From an uncultured Cytophagales bacterium (lineage in GTDB: Bacteria > Bacteroidota > Bacteroidia > Cytophagales > Cyclobacteriaceae): 64,000 nucleotides of DNA. Positions 53,720 through 63,594 of the stretch are shown piece by piece. The translations under genes were made by a program, and so were the position numbers. The notes beneath the pieces are model-generated. The model did not search any database. It was not told where the DNA came from and was given only the letters and a program-made list of their open reading frames with translations. The DNA lies in assembly GCA_913057175.1 (NCBI GenBank), contig CAJXNP010000001.1, positions 186,001 through 250,000 on the forward strand, in the 5' to 3' direction. Within the stretch, counting starts at the first letter, position 1; every line of letters starts with the position of its first letter.

Positions 53720-53750
53720 TTGATGAACGAATTGGATCATCATAAATTTC
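53720..53750 (+). promoter_or_regulatory. Candidate Bacteroidota promoter for the LacI gene
   Basis: TTG (53720-53722) is followed after 20 bp by TAAATTTC (53743-53750), a seven-of-eight match to TAnnTTTG. It ends 17 bp before the LacI start, giving a very short leader. Not proven. Confidence 0.4.
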
Positions 53751-53767
53751 GCTGAATCCTGCTGAAT

Positions 53768-54790
53768 ATGATAAAAAAGGAAGTTACTATTTATGATATT
53801 GCCCACGAATTGAATGTTTCTCCATCTACAGTTTCACGGGCGCTAAGAGACCTCCCAAACATTTCCAAAAGTACTAAAAGAAAAATCAAAATACTTGCTG
53901 ATTTACGAGGGTATGTATTTGAAACCGAATGGCGAAGGCAAAAATTAGGCGTCATAGGTTTAATTGTTCCTCATATCGACACCCCCCTAACCGCACCCAT
54001 AATTAGTGGAATCGAACAGGTGACCAGTGTAAATGGATTTAGCATTACCATTATGGAAACGCACGATTGTTTAGAAAATGAAATAACTTTTGCAAAATCT
54101 CTTTTGGAAGCTCATGTTGATGGACTTATTATTTCACCGTCAAAAGAGACGACAAATTTGGCCCACTTTAAGCATTTCATAAATAGCGATACCCCAATTA
54201 TTTTTTTGAATCCTTTACTTGAGAAATACAATTCCAGTGCGATAATAATCGATTATTATACCGCAGGTTATCTGGCTACCTCACATCTTATTGATCAGGG
54301 GTGCCATAGAATTGCTTTCATCGGAGAAACGCCGATGGAAAAAACCTGTTCAAAAAAACTCAAAGGGTACTTAAAGGCCCTGAGTGATCATAATATACTA
54401 AAGGATGAAAACCTGATCGTTACCTGTGAATCCCTTGATGTCAAAGAAGGCTATGAATGTGCCGGACAATTGCTAAATCTTTCAGAACCACCCGATGCCG
54501 TTTTTACAGAAAATGACGATGCAGCGGTCGGGATTATCCAATATGCCATAAATGCAGGATTGAACGTGCCGCATGATCTGGCAGTCATGGGCTTTAACAA
54601 TGATCCTATTTCACAGAAGATCGATCCTCCCTTATCAACTGTAACATTCCCAACCATAGAAATGGGAAAAATTGCGGCGCAGGAAGTAGTTGATCAAACT
54701 AACTTTTCAGGAATCAGGTACGCCAAAATTATCAATCTCAACGCAAATCTTGTCATACGCAATTCAACTCTAAAAATATCAAATCCATAA
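53768..54790 (+). CDS. LacI-family transcriptional regulator
   Basis: A 340-residue regulator. The N-terminal HTH (VTIYDIAHELNVSPSTVSRA) and hinge (KSTKRKIKILADLRGY) are classical. The rest is a periplasmic-binding-protein-like ligand domain (IGLIVPHIDT, HVDGLIISPSKE, DQGCHRIAFIGE and FTENDDAAVGIIQYA). It lies 356 bp before the SusC gene on the same strand and is divergent from the hybrid two-component gene, so it probably regulates the SusCD operon. The ligand is probably a sugar or sugar phosphate of the target polysaccharide. Confidence 0.93.
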   Translation: MIKKEVTIYDIAHELNVSPSTVSRALRDLPNISKSTKRKIKILADLRGYVFETEWRRQKLGVIGLIVPHIDTPLTAPIISGIEQVTSVNGFSITIMETHDCLENEITFAKSLLEAHVDGLIISPSKETTNLAHFKHFINSDTPIIFLNPLLEKYNSSAIIIDYYTAGYLATSHLIDQGCHRIAFIGETPMEKTCSKKLKGYLKALSDHNILKDENLIVTCESLDVKEGYECAGQLLNLSEPPDAVFTENDDAAVGIIQYAINAGLNVPHDLAVMGFNNDPISQKIDPPLSTVTFPTIEMGKIAAQEVVDQTNFSGIRYAKIINLNANLVIRNSTLKISNP

Positions 54791-55146
54791 AAGAGCATTC
54801 GTTTTCAGGCAGTTCACGATGATTTTTTCAAAAATTGAAAGATTTTATTCGATTTGTGAAAGTGCTCAAGAGGCTAAAATTTCATTTTTGAAGTGTTCTA
54901 CGCAATCGATTGTGTAATAGCTATTTTTTACATTTTCCTTTGATCAATCAATTGCAAGGTTTATTCCTGAATTGTGCAATTGTTTTTGCTCTAAGGTTAA
55001 TGGTCTCGAGATTCAAAAAGGGAAGATTGACATCATTTGAAATTGCTCTTCGAGTTGTCTTCAACCAGTTAAATAAGGCAAGATTTAAACCTTCCCTTTT
55101 GAATGAAGAATGAATTAGTAAAGAAAAAATGTCTTAAAAAAAACGT
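54791..55146. other. SusC upstream region
   Basis: 356 bp with AT-rich sequence. A weak promoter candidate is TTG at 54910-54912 and TACATTTT at 54929-54936 (16-bp spacer), leaving a leader of about 200 nt. No clear LacI operator palindrome or gene was recognised. Confidence 0.4.
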
Positions 55147-58100
55147 ATGAAAAATGAAGTTTTACTAAGAAATCGAATTACGACAAAGTATTCGTCCAAG
55201 CTCTTCTGGGTGTTGGCGCTAATGGTACTCATTGGCGGAACAGCATTTAATTCAAGTGCTCAGACAATAACTGGAAAGGTTGTTTCTGAGGAGGACTCTG
55301 AAGGATTACCTGGTGTCAATGTCATTATCAAAGGAACAACCCAGGGAACTGTTACCGATTTGAATGGTGATTATCAGATTGATGTCCCTTCAAATGAAAC
55401 AGTCCTGGTTTTTAGTTCTGTGGGATTTGTATCGGAAGAGATCCAGGTTGCTCAGCAATCGGTCATTAATGTAAATCTGATTCCTGACCTAACCGCTCTG
55501 GAGGAGGTCGTGGTAGTTGGATATGGCTCCATGGAAAGATCCAATGTAACGGGAGCGATAACAACTGTTGATGTGGATGAAGTACAAAAGGTCCCCGTTC
55601 CAAATGCAATCGAAGCATTAAGAGGTCAGGTCGCGGGTCTTCAGGTAATCCGCACTTCCGGCCAACCAGGTTCACCGGTGACTTTTAAAATTCGCGGAAA
55701 TAATTCACTGGGAGCCTCTTCTGAAATCGGCGATAGTCAGGTTGATGAAGTGAATCAGCCGATTATTGTAATTGATGGTGTGCCCATGATAGACGCTAAC
55801 ATGTCTGAATTGAACACCGCCGATATCGAAAGCATCAATGTTCTGAAAGATGCTGCTTCGGCGTCTATTTATGGTTCCAGCGGCGCCAACGGTGTGGTTC
55901 TGATCACTACCAAAAAAGGTAAATCCGGTAAAGCCAGGGTGACCTTAAACGCTTCAACAGGTCCGGTTGATCTGGTTCAACGACCAGACGTGATGAATGG
56001 AGATCAATTTCTGAAATTCAAATTTGATGTATTTAAAAACGGTGATCCAAATATATCCGATCCAACCGTTAGTAGTGTTTTAGATGCAGTTGAATATGAA
56101 AATTTCATTGCAGGACAAGAAGTAGATTGGCTGGATGAAGTTCTGAGAACCGGAATGCAAACCAACGTAGGCGCTACCGTATCAGGAGGTTCGGAGTTGG
56201 GCAATTTTTACATATCGGGAAATTTTTATGATGAAACCGGCCCCATCGAAGCATCGGATTTTCGACGGTATTCTTTCCGGTTTAATGGGGATATACGTGC
56301 TACGGAATGGATGACGGTTGGTGCAAGGGTTCAGTATTCAACCAGCATGTCCGATCAAAGAACGAGAATAGTCGGTTTCGAAAATGATGCCGTTCCTTCT
56401 TTATCTGCTTTGGTTGGAACAAGTCCCTACGGTAATTTATATGATGAAGAAGGCAATTACTCCAAGTTTGCCACGGAGGATTTGTTTGCGGTCAATCCTT
56501 TGCACAAGTTTAACGAAAGTGAATTCGATGTAAACGTGGAAAGAACGTACGTAAACCCTTACATCAACATTGACATCATAGACGGATTAACCTACACATT
56601 AAACACGTTTGCAGAAAGCAGAACGGAGTTTATGGGTCGGTTTCAGAGTAGTAATTTCACAGATGATGCCCTTAGTCTGGCCAATATCCGTGAGACAAAA
56701 TCAGTCAACTATCTCCTGGATAATATCCTGGGCTATAAGAAGGTTTTCGGCAAACACGGGCTTGACATCACAGCCGTTTACGGTTTCCAAAAAAGAAATT
56801 GGACTCAGCTTGATACAGAGGGCCGCAACACTGCAGCAGACCAGCTTGGTTACTGGGGGATACGTTCGGCGCCGGCAGCTCAGCAAACGATAGATAACAA
56901 TTCAAGTGACTGGGCCAAATATTATATCGCCGGTAGAGTGGGTTATAATTATGCCGGTAAGTACAATGCAACATTTACACTTAGACGAGATGCGTCATCC
57001 AGGTTTTTGGGAGACAATCGATTTGGGCTATTCCCATCAGCGGCTTTAGCGTGGAATGTCGAAGATGAAAATTGGTGGTTTGGTGGAAACACTTTCAACA
57101 TGTTGAAAATACGTGCCAGTTATGGTGAAATGGGTAATGATAATATCAATCCGTTTTCCTATCAGGCAGGAACTTACCCAACTACCATTCCCGGCACCAG
57201 TGATACCGGGTTCAGACCTGGCACCGTTGCCGGAAATAAAGATCTTAAATGGGAAACGAGTAAGCAATTCAATTTAGGCTTGGATTTTGGATTGTTTTCC
57301 AGCAGGGTCAGCGGATCACTGGAGATATATCGCACCCGGACAGAGGATGTTTTGCTCTACCAGGAAATCCAGGCTGCCCTGAACAATGGATATGAAAGAT
57401 ATCCTTCCAACATTGGTGAGACTGAAAATAAAGGGATAGAAGCTTCTTTAAAAGGAGTGATCATAGAAAACAATGATTTCAGCTGGACTGCCAGCGTTAA
57501 TATGGCTGCCAACAGAAGCACCATCATCAGATTAAATCAGACAGGCGCAAATGGCGAACCACTGGATGATCCTACCAACGGCTGGTTTATTGGCGAAGAC
57601 TTCCAGGAAATATATGATTTCAAATACCTTGGAGTCTATACTACCGAACAAGCGGGGTCAGAAGACTTGACCATATTTGGCACCCCTGTTCAACCGGGAG
57701 ATCCCAAAATCCAGGATTTTAACGGTGATGGCAACATCGATTTCGATGACCGGGCCTTTATTGGCAATCCTACTCCGAATTGGTATGGAGGAATTAACAA
57801 CGTGTTAAACTACAAAGGCCTGACTTTATCAGTATTGATAGAATGGGTAGATGGTGTTACGCGGTATAACTCAATCTATGGAAGGTATGACAATGCCAGG
57901 GGCAACACCGTTGCCATTGACTATTGGACACCTGAAAATGAAAATTCAAAATATCCTCGCGTAGGTGAAAGCAGCCCGATGTCAGGCGCCGGAGGTGCCT
58001 TTGGTGAAGCCATATTTACGGAAGATGCCAGCTTTGTTTCTTTAAGGAATGTTTCCCTGTCCTATGCACTTCCAAAGAAATGGTTAGATGGAATATTTAT

Positions 58101-58242
58101 CGAGGATGTTTCTCTGACTGCCAGCGGTTACAACCTGTACTATTGGACCGATTATACGAATGCCTATTCGCCAGAGATCACCAATACCGATCAATACCCA
58201 CCTACACGAAATATCACATTCGGAGCTAAAGTCACATTTTAA
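55147..58242 (+). CDS. SusC/RagA-type TonB-linked outer-membrane transporter
   Basis: A 1031-residue TonB-dependent importer. After a signal (ends NSSAQ) comes a carboxypeptidase-regulatory-like domain (ITGKVVSEEDSEGLPGVNVI), a TonB box/plug with VPVPNAIEALRGQVAGLQVI, and a 22-strand barrel ending NITFGAKVTF with terminal Phe. It imports oligosaccharides too large for porins, powered by TonB-ExbBD. The SusD partner gene starts 11 bp downstream. The family resemblance is strong; specificity is not encoded in visible motifs. Confidence 0.97.
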   Translation: MKNEVLLRNRITTKYSSKLFWVLALMVLIGGTAFNSSAQTITGKVVSEEDSEGLPGVNVIIKGTTQGTVTDLNGDYQIDVPSNETVLVFSSVGFVSEEIQVAQQSVINVNLIPDLTALEEVVVVGYGSMERSNVTGAITTVDVDEVQKVPVPNAIEALRGQVAGLQVIRTSGQPGSPVTFKIRGNNSLGASSEIGDSQVDEVNQPIIVIDGVPMIDANMSELNTADIESINVLKDAASASIYGSSGANGVVLITTKKGKSGKARVTLNASTGPVDLVQRPDVMNGDQFLKFKFDVFKNGDPNISDPTVSSVLDAVEYENFIAGQEVDWLDEVLRTGMQTNVGATVSGGSELGNFYISGNFYDETGPIEASDFRRYSFRFNGDIRATEWMTVGARVQYSTSMSDQRTRIVGFENDAVPSLSALVGTSPYGNLYDEEGNYSKFATEDLFAVNPLHKFNESEFDVNVERTYVNPYINIDIIDGLTYTLNTFAESRTEFMGRFQSSNFTDDALSLANIRETKSVNYLLDNILGYKKVFGKHGLDITAVYGFQKRNWTQLDTEGRNTAADQLGYWGIRSAPAAQQTIDNNSSDWAKYYIAGRVGYNYAGKYNATFTLRRDASSRFLGDNRFGLFPSAALAWNVEDENWWFGGNTFNMLKIRASYGEMGNDNINPFSYQAGTYPTTIPGTSDTGFRPGTVAGNKDLKWETSKQFNLGLDFGLFSSRVSGSLEIYRTRTEDVLLYQEIQAALNNGYERYPSNIGETENKGIEASLKGVIIENNDFSWTASVNMAANRSTIIRLNQTGANGEPLDDPTNGWFIGEDFQEIYDFKYLGVYTTEQAGSEDLTIFGTPVQPGDPKIQDFNGDGNIDFDDRAFIGNPTPNWYGGINNVLNYKGLTLSVLIEWVDGVTRYNSIYGRYDNARGNTVAIDYWTPENENSKYPRVGESSPMSGAGGAFGEAIFTEDASFVSLRNVSLSYALPKKWLDGIFIEDVSLTASGYNLYYWTDYTNAYSPEITNTDQYPPTRNITFGAKVTF

Positions 58243-58253
58243 AGAAGGAAAAA

Positions 58254-59831
58254 ATGAGAAAAATTAGAAATATAATATTGACGATCATTGGCCTTACAAC
58301 AATGTGGGGCTGTAATGAGATGTTAGACAATGTAGAGCTGAGACATTCACTCTCTGCAGAGGAAGCAGCTCAGACAGTTAAAGGAAGTCAGGTAATTCTT
58401 TCAGGCGCTCTTTTGGCAGCACGCTCTACCTTCCAAAGTCCGGCCATTTCGGTTTACAAAGCTTGTGGTACAGATATCGTTCGAAACGGTACAAACCTGA
58501 CGGATGAGAATGCAGACCTGATGCCTGCTTTGAATACCTACAATAATTCACTTACTGCCAACAGTACGGCTTTGCAGGATATCTGGGACACCTATTACAA
58601 TGGGGTCAATTTTGCCAATCAGGTAATCAGCGGGTTTGCCGATTCCCCGATTGATGAACTCGATCCTGAAGTTAAGGATCAGCTAGGTCAGGCCTATGCC
58701 ATGCGGGCTTTCCTTTACCTGGAATTGGTTCGCAGATATGAGAATATTCCCATCGTAGAAACGGCTGATCTGGATCAGGGACCGGTTTTTGAAACTCAGC
58801 AAAACACTGCCGCTGAGGTCTATGATTTAATTATTTCAGATCTGGAAGCCGGTATTCCATTATTACTGACAAGATCGGCAGGTACCAATAGTGTACTAAC
58901 TCCTTCAAAAGGATTAGCCCAATTACTTCTTGCGGAAGCAAGTTTGGATATCGGTGAATATCAAAAGGCAGCCGATGCAGCCGATGCCTTGATTGCCGAT
59001 CCTTCCTATGCTTTACAACCAGTAGACGGTGTATTTGGCTTGGATGGAGGAAAAACCGGTGAGGAGAATAATGAGGAAATCATATTTTCTGTTGGATTTA
59101 CCCCTGATGTGCCAGATGAGGTACAATGGACATCTCAGCAGTTTATGCCCTTATACGATCGTTTAAACGGAGTGCTGAGAACCATGGAAACCGGAGGAAG
59201 GCCTTGGTCAAGATTGTCTCCCTCCGAATATTACTGGTCACTGTTTGAAGAAGACGACGGAAGGCTGGAAGCCTGGCATAAATTGAATTGGGTGTTTGAC
59301 GACGCTGAAAATTTGCCGGATGGCAGGGAATTAGGAGATATCGTTACCGTTGAGGATGCACAAAACCAATTTGGCGATAACCCTGTCAACTTGCGATACA
59401 TCGAAGCTACTACCTGGAAATACGCGGAGGACGATACTTATGATCGGACTACCGCTTTGGCTGAAGGATGGAGGAATATCATTATGTTCCGGTATTCTCA
59501 TGCTTTTATTGCCGGTGCAGAGGCTTATTTTAATCTTGGAAATGATGCGAAAGCAATGGAATACCTCAATGTCCTTAGGGAGCGAGCCTATGGAAATGCA
59601 ACAGGTAATTTTTCAAGCATTACATTCGAAGACATTGTCGAAGAACACGCCCGAGAACTGGGACATGAGGGTCACAGATGGGCCTTTTTGAAGAGGAATG
59701 ATCTTTTGGTGGAGCGTGTAGGCATGTATAATGTGGATGCCGCGTCTAATATTCAGGACAAACACGTTCGCTGGCCCATTCCATTGTCATTCATAGATCA
59801 AACAGGAAGTGATCAAAATCCTGGTTATTAA
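58254..59831 (+). CDS. SusD/RagB-family surface lipoprotein
   Basis: A 525-residue surface-exposed glycan-binding lipoprotein (leader IGLTTMWGC, Cys20). The alpha-helical TPR-like scaffold shows AYAMRAFLYLELVRRY, SKGLAQLLLAEASLDIGEYQ and the terminal IPLSFIDQTGSDQNPGY, typical of SusD. It caps the SusC barrel and delivers oligosaccharide. It is translated with SusC (11-bp gap). Confidence 0.96.
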   Translation: MRKIRNIILTIIGLTTMWGCNEMLDNVELRHSLSAEEAAQTVKGSQVILSGALLAARSTFQSPAISVYKACGTDIVRNGTNLTDENADLMPALNTYNNSLTANSTALQDIWDTYYNGVNFANQVISGFADSPIDELDPEVKDQLGQAYAMRAFLYLELVRRYENIPIVETADLDQGPVFETQQNTAAEVYDLIISDLEAGIPLLLTRSAGTNSVLTPSKGLAQLLLAEASLDIGEYQKAADAADALIADPSYALQPVDGVFGLDGGKTGEENNEEIIFSVGFTPDVPDEVQWTSQQFMPLYDRLNGVLRTMETGGRPWSRLSPSEYYWSLFEEDDGRLEAWHKLNWVFDDAENLPDGRELGDIVTVEDAQNQFGDNPVNLRYIEATTWKYAEDDTYDRTTALAEGWRNIIMFRYSHAFIAGAEAYFNLGNDAKAMEYLNVLRERAYGNATGNFSSITFEDIVEEHARELGHEGHRWAFLKRNDLLVERVGMYNVDAASNIQDKHVRWPIPLSFIDQTGSDQNPGY

Positions 59832-59847
59832 ATCAAAATATAGAGAT

Positions 59848-61800
59848 ATGATGAAAAATTTAAAATATATAATAAGCTGTGTTGCAATAGTTGCATCCCT
59901 ATTTTTTATGACTGGTTGTGAGGATGAGTTTACTGAAACAGTTTTAATTGACGGTAGCAGCGCCGAATCGATCTTTCAGGGAGAACCCATATCCATAACC
60001 GGAGAAGGCTTTGATGAAGTGATGTTCGTTTTCGTGGGAAAATCCCAGGTTAACTTCACCCAGGATGGCAGTACACTTACCTTTACCGTTCCGGATGATG
60101 AGGCTGTAGGTGGGACGATGATTACCCTTGCGATGAGAGACAATCGCAGGGTAACCTATCCACTTGAGGTTTTATTAGCCCCAAGGCCAGTGATCCAGGG
60201 TTTTACTCCTTTTGTTGCAATAGGTGAAGATTTGGTCATTACCGGTACCAGTCTGGATAACAATACTTCCATTACCATTGATGGAGTTGATGCAACCGTT
60301 GTCTCTGCAAGTGACACGGAATTGATCGCAACTGTTCCTGATGGTGTAAATGATGGTGGACCTATTAGCTTTGAGATAACGACAGATTACGGTACTACGG
60401 AACCTACTACTGCTTTTTATGCCCGTGAAAATGAATTAGCAAATTCAGACATGGAATCAGGAGAAGGTGATGAATTTACTGATTGGGAAAAATTAAACGG
60501 AGGTGATGGGATGACTGCTGTTACAGGAGATGACGGATATGGAGGAACTCGTTCCATGCATGTTGTTCCTGCCAATAGTAATCCCTGGAATTCACAATTT
60601 GCCAGCACCAGCGTTCCTTTGATATTTGGTGAAACGTATACGATCGTATTGTGGGCAAAAGCAGAGGCTGCCGGAGCCATTATGAGAGTATCTGTTTCCC
60701 AATGGGACGGAAACGGAGCAGATTACTTTTATGGTGAAACAGTAGAACTCTCAACTTCCTGGGAACAATATACCTGGACTTTTGAGGTAACCAACGACCT
60801 GCCCACACATAGAGTTGTACTTGATATGGGAGAAGGAAATGTCCCGTTTGTCATTGACCATATTGGATTGGTTCCCGGAGTTTTAGGTTCTGCAGGCCCG
60901 CCCGAATTATTAACAAACAGCGACTTTGAAGATGGTTTAACCGGTTGGGAAACACTCAATGGGGCACATGATGTTTCTACAGCAGAATTTTACTGCGGGA
61001 CTTCATCCATGACAGCAACAGGCGCTGGGGCGAATCCCTGGGATACCCAATTAGCTTCCACTCCTATGGTTTTGGAAGTTGGTACCGATTATGAAATCAG
61101 TTTCTGGGCGAAAGCAGCTGGACCGGACGGTGTATTCCGGGTATCCATGTCACAATTCGCCAGTGGCCAGTCTGACGACTTCTTCTATTCGCCAGATCTT
61201 GAAATACCTGAGGAATGGACCTATTTTTCGTTTGTCACTACTGCACAGGCAACATCAACAGGAGATCAAAGATTGTTGTTTGATATGGGCGCTACGACTC
61301 AGACATTTTTTGTGGATGGCGTAAGCGTAAAAGAGTATGTGTCACCTGCCAGTATCTATGCAAACGGCGGCTTTGAAGATGGCCTGACCGGATGGGAAAC
61401 CCTTAACGGTGCTCACGATGTTTCTACTGCTGAGTTCTATTCAGGAACAAGTTCTATGACGGCTACCGGTGCGGGAGCGAATCCCTGGGATACTCAATTG
61501 GCTTCAGATCCAATTGCACTAACTGTTGGCCAGGATTATAAAATCAGTTTCTGGGCAAAGGCAGCCGGACCGGACGGGGTGTTTAGAATATCAATGTCGC
61601 AATTTGCCAGCGGTCAATCCGATGATTTCTTTTACTCAAGTGATCTGGAGATTCCTGAAGACTGGACATATTTTTCATTTGTTACTACTGCCGAAGCTAC
61701 CTCAACGGGTGTTCATAGACTGCTATTTGATATGGGTGCTACGACCCAGACATTCTTTGTCGACGATGTTGTTGTAGTCGAATATGACGGATGTGAATAA
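59848..61800 (+). CDS. Surface lipoprotein with TIG domains and three carbohydrate-binding-like modules
   Basis: A 650-residue lipoprotein (FFMTGC, Cys24), the third gene of the SusCD operon (16-bp gap). Residues about 28-200 contain two IPT/TIG-like folds (SAESIFQGEPISITGEGFDE; VIQGFTPFVAIGEDLVITGT). Three jelly-roll modules follow at about 205-350, 352-500 and 501-650. The last two start FEDGLTGWETLNGAHDVSTA and are nearly identical over 149 residues; the first is diverged. They resemble CBM4/9/22-type xylan-binding modules. It probably binds xylan at the cell surface as a SusE/F analogue. The start at 59848 (MMKNLK) is chosen for the leader; the frame continues upstream into SusD. Confidence 0.85.
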   Translation: MMKNLKYIISCVAIVASLFFMTGCEDEFTETVLIDGSSAESIFQGEPISITGEGFDEVMFVFVGKSQVNFTQDGSTLTFTVPDDEAVGGTMITLAMRDNRRVTYPLEVLLAPRPVIQGFTPFVAIGEDLVITGTSLDNNTSITIDGVDATVVSASDTELIATVPDGVNDGGPISFEITTDYGTTEPTTAFYARENELANSDMESGEGDEFTDWEKLNGGDGMTAVTGDDGYGGTRSMHVVPANSNPWNSQFASTSVPLIFGETYTIVLWAKAEAAGAIMRVSVSQWDGNGADYFYGETVELSTSWEQYTWTFEVTNDLPTHRVVLDMGEGNVPFVIDHIGLVPGVLGSAGPPELLTNSDFEDGLTGWETLNGAHDVSTAEFYCGTSSMTATGAGANPWDTQLASTPMVLEVGTDYEISFWAKAAGPDGVFRVSMSQFASGQSDDFFYSPDLEIPEEWTYFSFVTTAQATSTGDQRLLFDMGATTQTFFVDGVSVKEYVSPASIYANGGFEDGLTGWETLNGAHDVSTAEFYSGTSSMTATGAGANPWDTQLASDPIALTVGQDYKISFWAKAAGPDGVFRISMSQFASGQSDDFFYSSDLEIPEDWTYFSFVTTAEATSTGVHRLLFDMGATTQTFFVDDVVVVEYDGCE

Positions 61801-61885
61801 TTAAGTAAATGAGGAGCTGTGATACATACATGGTTCATAGGCAAAGATCATTCAGTATTTGCTTCTCATAGTATATGTTTCATAT

Positions 61886-61921
61886 AAAAAAGCCGTCAGC
61901 TATATTATGCTGGCGGTTTTT
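61886..61921 (+). terminator. Rho-independent terminator of the SusCD operon
   Basis: GCCGTCAGC (61892-61900), AT-rich loop, GCTGGCGGT, then a T-run; preceded by an A-run. It lies 86 bp after the lipoprotein stop and separates the SusCD unit from the GH30 gene. Confidence 0.9.
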
Positions 61922-61953
61922 CATTTTAAACTTATAATTACAGTTTGATATAA

Positions 61954-63255
61954 ATGATAAATTTGACAGAAATGATAAGAGTTAATTTTTTGAATTTAAT
62001 ATTGACAGTGGTTCTGCTAGCTCCTATAGTTGCCTGCAAAAGTGACATTGAGATCCCTGACAGAAGCACTCCCAAAAAAAATGTGACAATAGACCCGGGC
62101 CAGACCTATCAAACAATTTCAGGTTTTGGTGGGGCCAATCAAATGTGGGGCACAACATTTCCCAATGCATCCGATATCAAAAAAGCTTACGGACCGGACG
62201 AAGCGGATTTGGGTTTCAGTATTTTCAGGGTAAGGATATCTTCTAATCCTGATGAATGGCCCCTAATCGTCGATGTGGCCAAAGAAGCTCAAAAGTATGG
62301 TGCAAAGATAATGGCATCTCCATGGTCCCCTCCCCCAGCCTTGAAAAGTAACGAAAGCGATGTTGGTGGAGAATTGCTGGAAGAAAATTACCAGGCTTAT
62401 GCAGACCATATAAATGAATTTATTGACCTGATGTCTTCCGAAGTGGTGGACATTTATGCCATTTCTATCCAAAACGAACCGGACATCCAGGTTTCCTATG
62501 AATCCTGCGACTGGACGTCTGCTCAAATAAGGAACTTCATCAAAAACCATGGAGACCAAATCACAGGTTCAAAATTGGCCGCACCGGAGTCTTTCAATTT
62601 TAACCAAACATTTACCAATGTCATTTTAAATGATGATGACGCTGTAGCGAATCTGGACATTGTTGCCGGCCATATTTATGGTGGAGGTTTAGGTCCCTAT
62701 ACAACGGCAGAATCAAAAGGTAAAGAGATCTGGATGACAGAATATTTGTTGAACCTGGATGTAGGAGATTGGGAGAATGCCTCAGAAGAACAAAAATGGG
62801 AAGAAACCATGACGATGCTGGGAACCATTCATGATGCCATGAGATATAACTGGAATGCCTACATCTGGTGGTACCTAAAACGTTACTATTCGTTTATCGG
62901 GGATGGAACGGAAGGAACGACTGATGGGGAAATATTAAAAAGAGGATATGCCTTTTCCCAATTTTCTAAATTTATCCGACCAGGCTTTACCAGAATTGAT
63001 ATAGAGGATGATGGGACAGGCCTTGATTTTACGGCTTACGAGGGGAATGGTCAAATCGTGGTTGTCATGATCAATGACAGCAATTCTTCGGTAACAGGTT
63101 TCAATCTCACGATCGATGGTTCAGCCATTACTTCTGCCAGATCCTTTACCACATCATTGACATCAAACAGACAGGAGAATCAATTGAATGTGGAAGATGG
63201 AAAAGTGGAAATCACCATCCCTTCAAGAAGCGTTTCAACGATTGTTCTTGAATAA
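61954..63255 (+). CDS. GH30 glycoside hydrolase, glucuronoxylanase-like
   Basis: A 433-residue lipoprotein (leader ending APIVAC, Cys28). The barrel has acid/base Glu175 (AISIQNEPDIQV) and nucleophile Glu263 (IWMTEYLL), with YQTISGFGGANQMWG at the N-terminus and a C-terminal beta-sandwich (SFTTSLTSNRQ). The words fit the GH30 subfamily group that includes endo-glucuronoxylanases (GH30_8), which cut xylan next to glucuronic acid branches. Together with CE15 and GH11 this argues for glucuronoxylan. The subfamily is inferred. ATG at 61972 is an alternative start; an exact TAAATTTG (61958-61965) lies across the first codons and would favour it. Confidence 0.88.
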   Translation: MINLTEMIRVNFLNLILTVVLLAPIVACKSDIEIPDRSTPKKNVTIDPGQTYQTISGFGGANQMWGTTFPNASDIKKAYGPDEADLGFSIFRVRISSNPDEWPLIVDVAKEAQKYGAKIMASPWSPPPALKSNESDVGGELLEENYQAYADHINEFIDLMSSEVVDIYAISIQNEPDIQVSYESCDWTSAQIRNFIKNHGDQITGSKLAAPESFNFNQTFTNVILNDDDAVANLDIVAGHIYGGGLGPYTTAESKGKEIWMTEYLLNLDVGDWENASEEQKWEETMTMLGTIHDAMRYNWNAYIWWYLKRYYSFIGDGTEGTTDGEILKRGYAFSQFSKFIRPGFTRIDIEDDGTGLDFTAYEGNGQIVVVMINDSNSSVTGFNLTIDGSAITSARSFTTSLTSNRQENQLNVEDGKVEITIPSRSVSTIVLE

Positions 63256-63320
63256 GCACCAACATGCTTTTTAAGAATATATTATTCTGACCTCTCAAGA
63301 GCACGGGTGTCGCACTAAAG

Positions 63321-63419
63321 AATTTTAACATGCAAAAAACGATCTTTTTTAATAGACCTTCACCCCTTTTCCCGATAGCTATCGGGAGGGAATATATGTG
63401 TTTTTTGCAGGTTAAAATT
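63321..63419. repeat. About 100-bp inverted-repeat element with CCCGATAGCTATCGGG core
   Basis: Arms 63321-63340 (AATTTTAACATGCAAAAAAC) and 63400-63419 are inverted copies with one mismatch. The 16-bp perfect palindrome CCCGATAGCTATCGGG sits at 63371-63386. It has the same plan and size as 39748-39850. It lies 176 bp before the next gene. Confidence 0.75.
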
Positions 63420-63594
63420 TTATCTATAGTACACCTTACCTTAGAATGTAACAGCCCTGCTCGCAAGAGGGGAATAATTGTGTTTTCTTTTGGTTTTTTT
63501 CACAATAGAGAATGCAAATTTCGAACTCATATTAAATTAATTCAATTAGAAAAAACCAATCTGATCATAAATAACCATTTTAATTATTGAAAGA

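Noticed and set aside
54910-55113. Small gene in the SusC leader
   Set aside because: The frame has no recognisable pattern and the region is better explained as promoter and leader of the SusCD operon.
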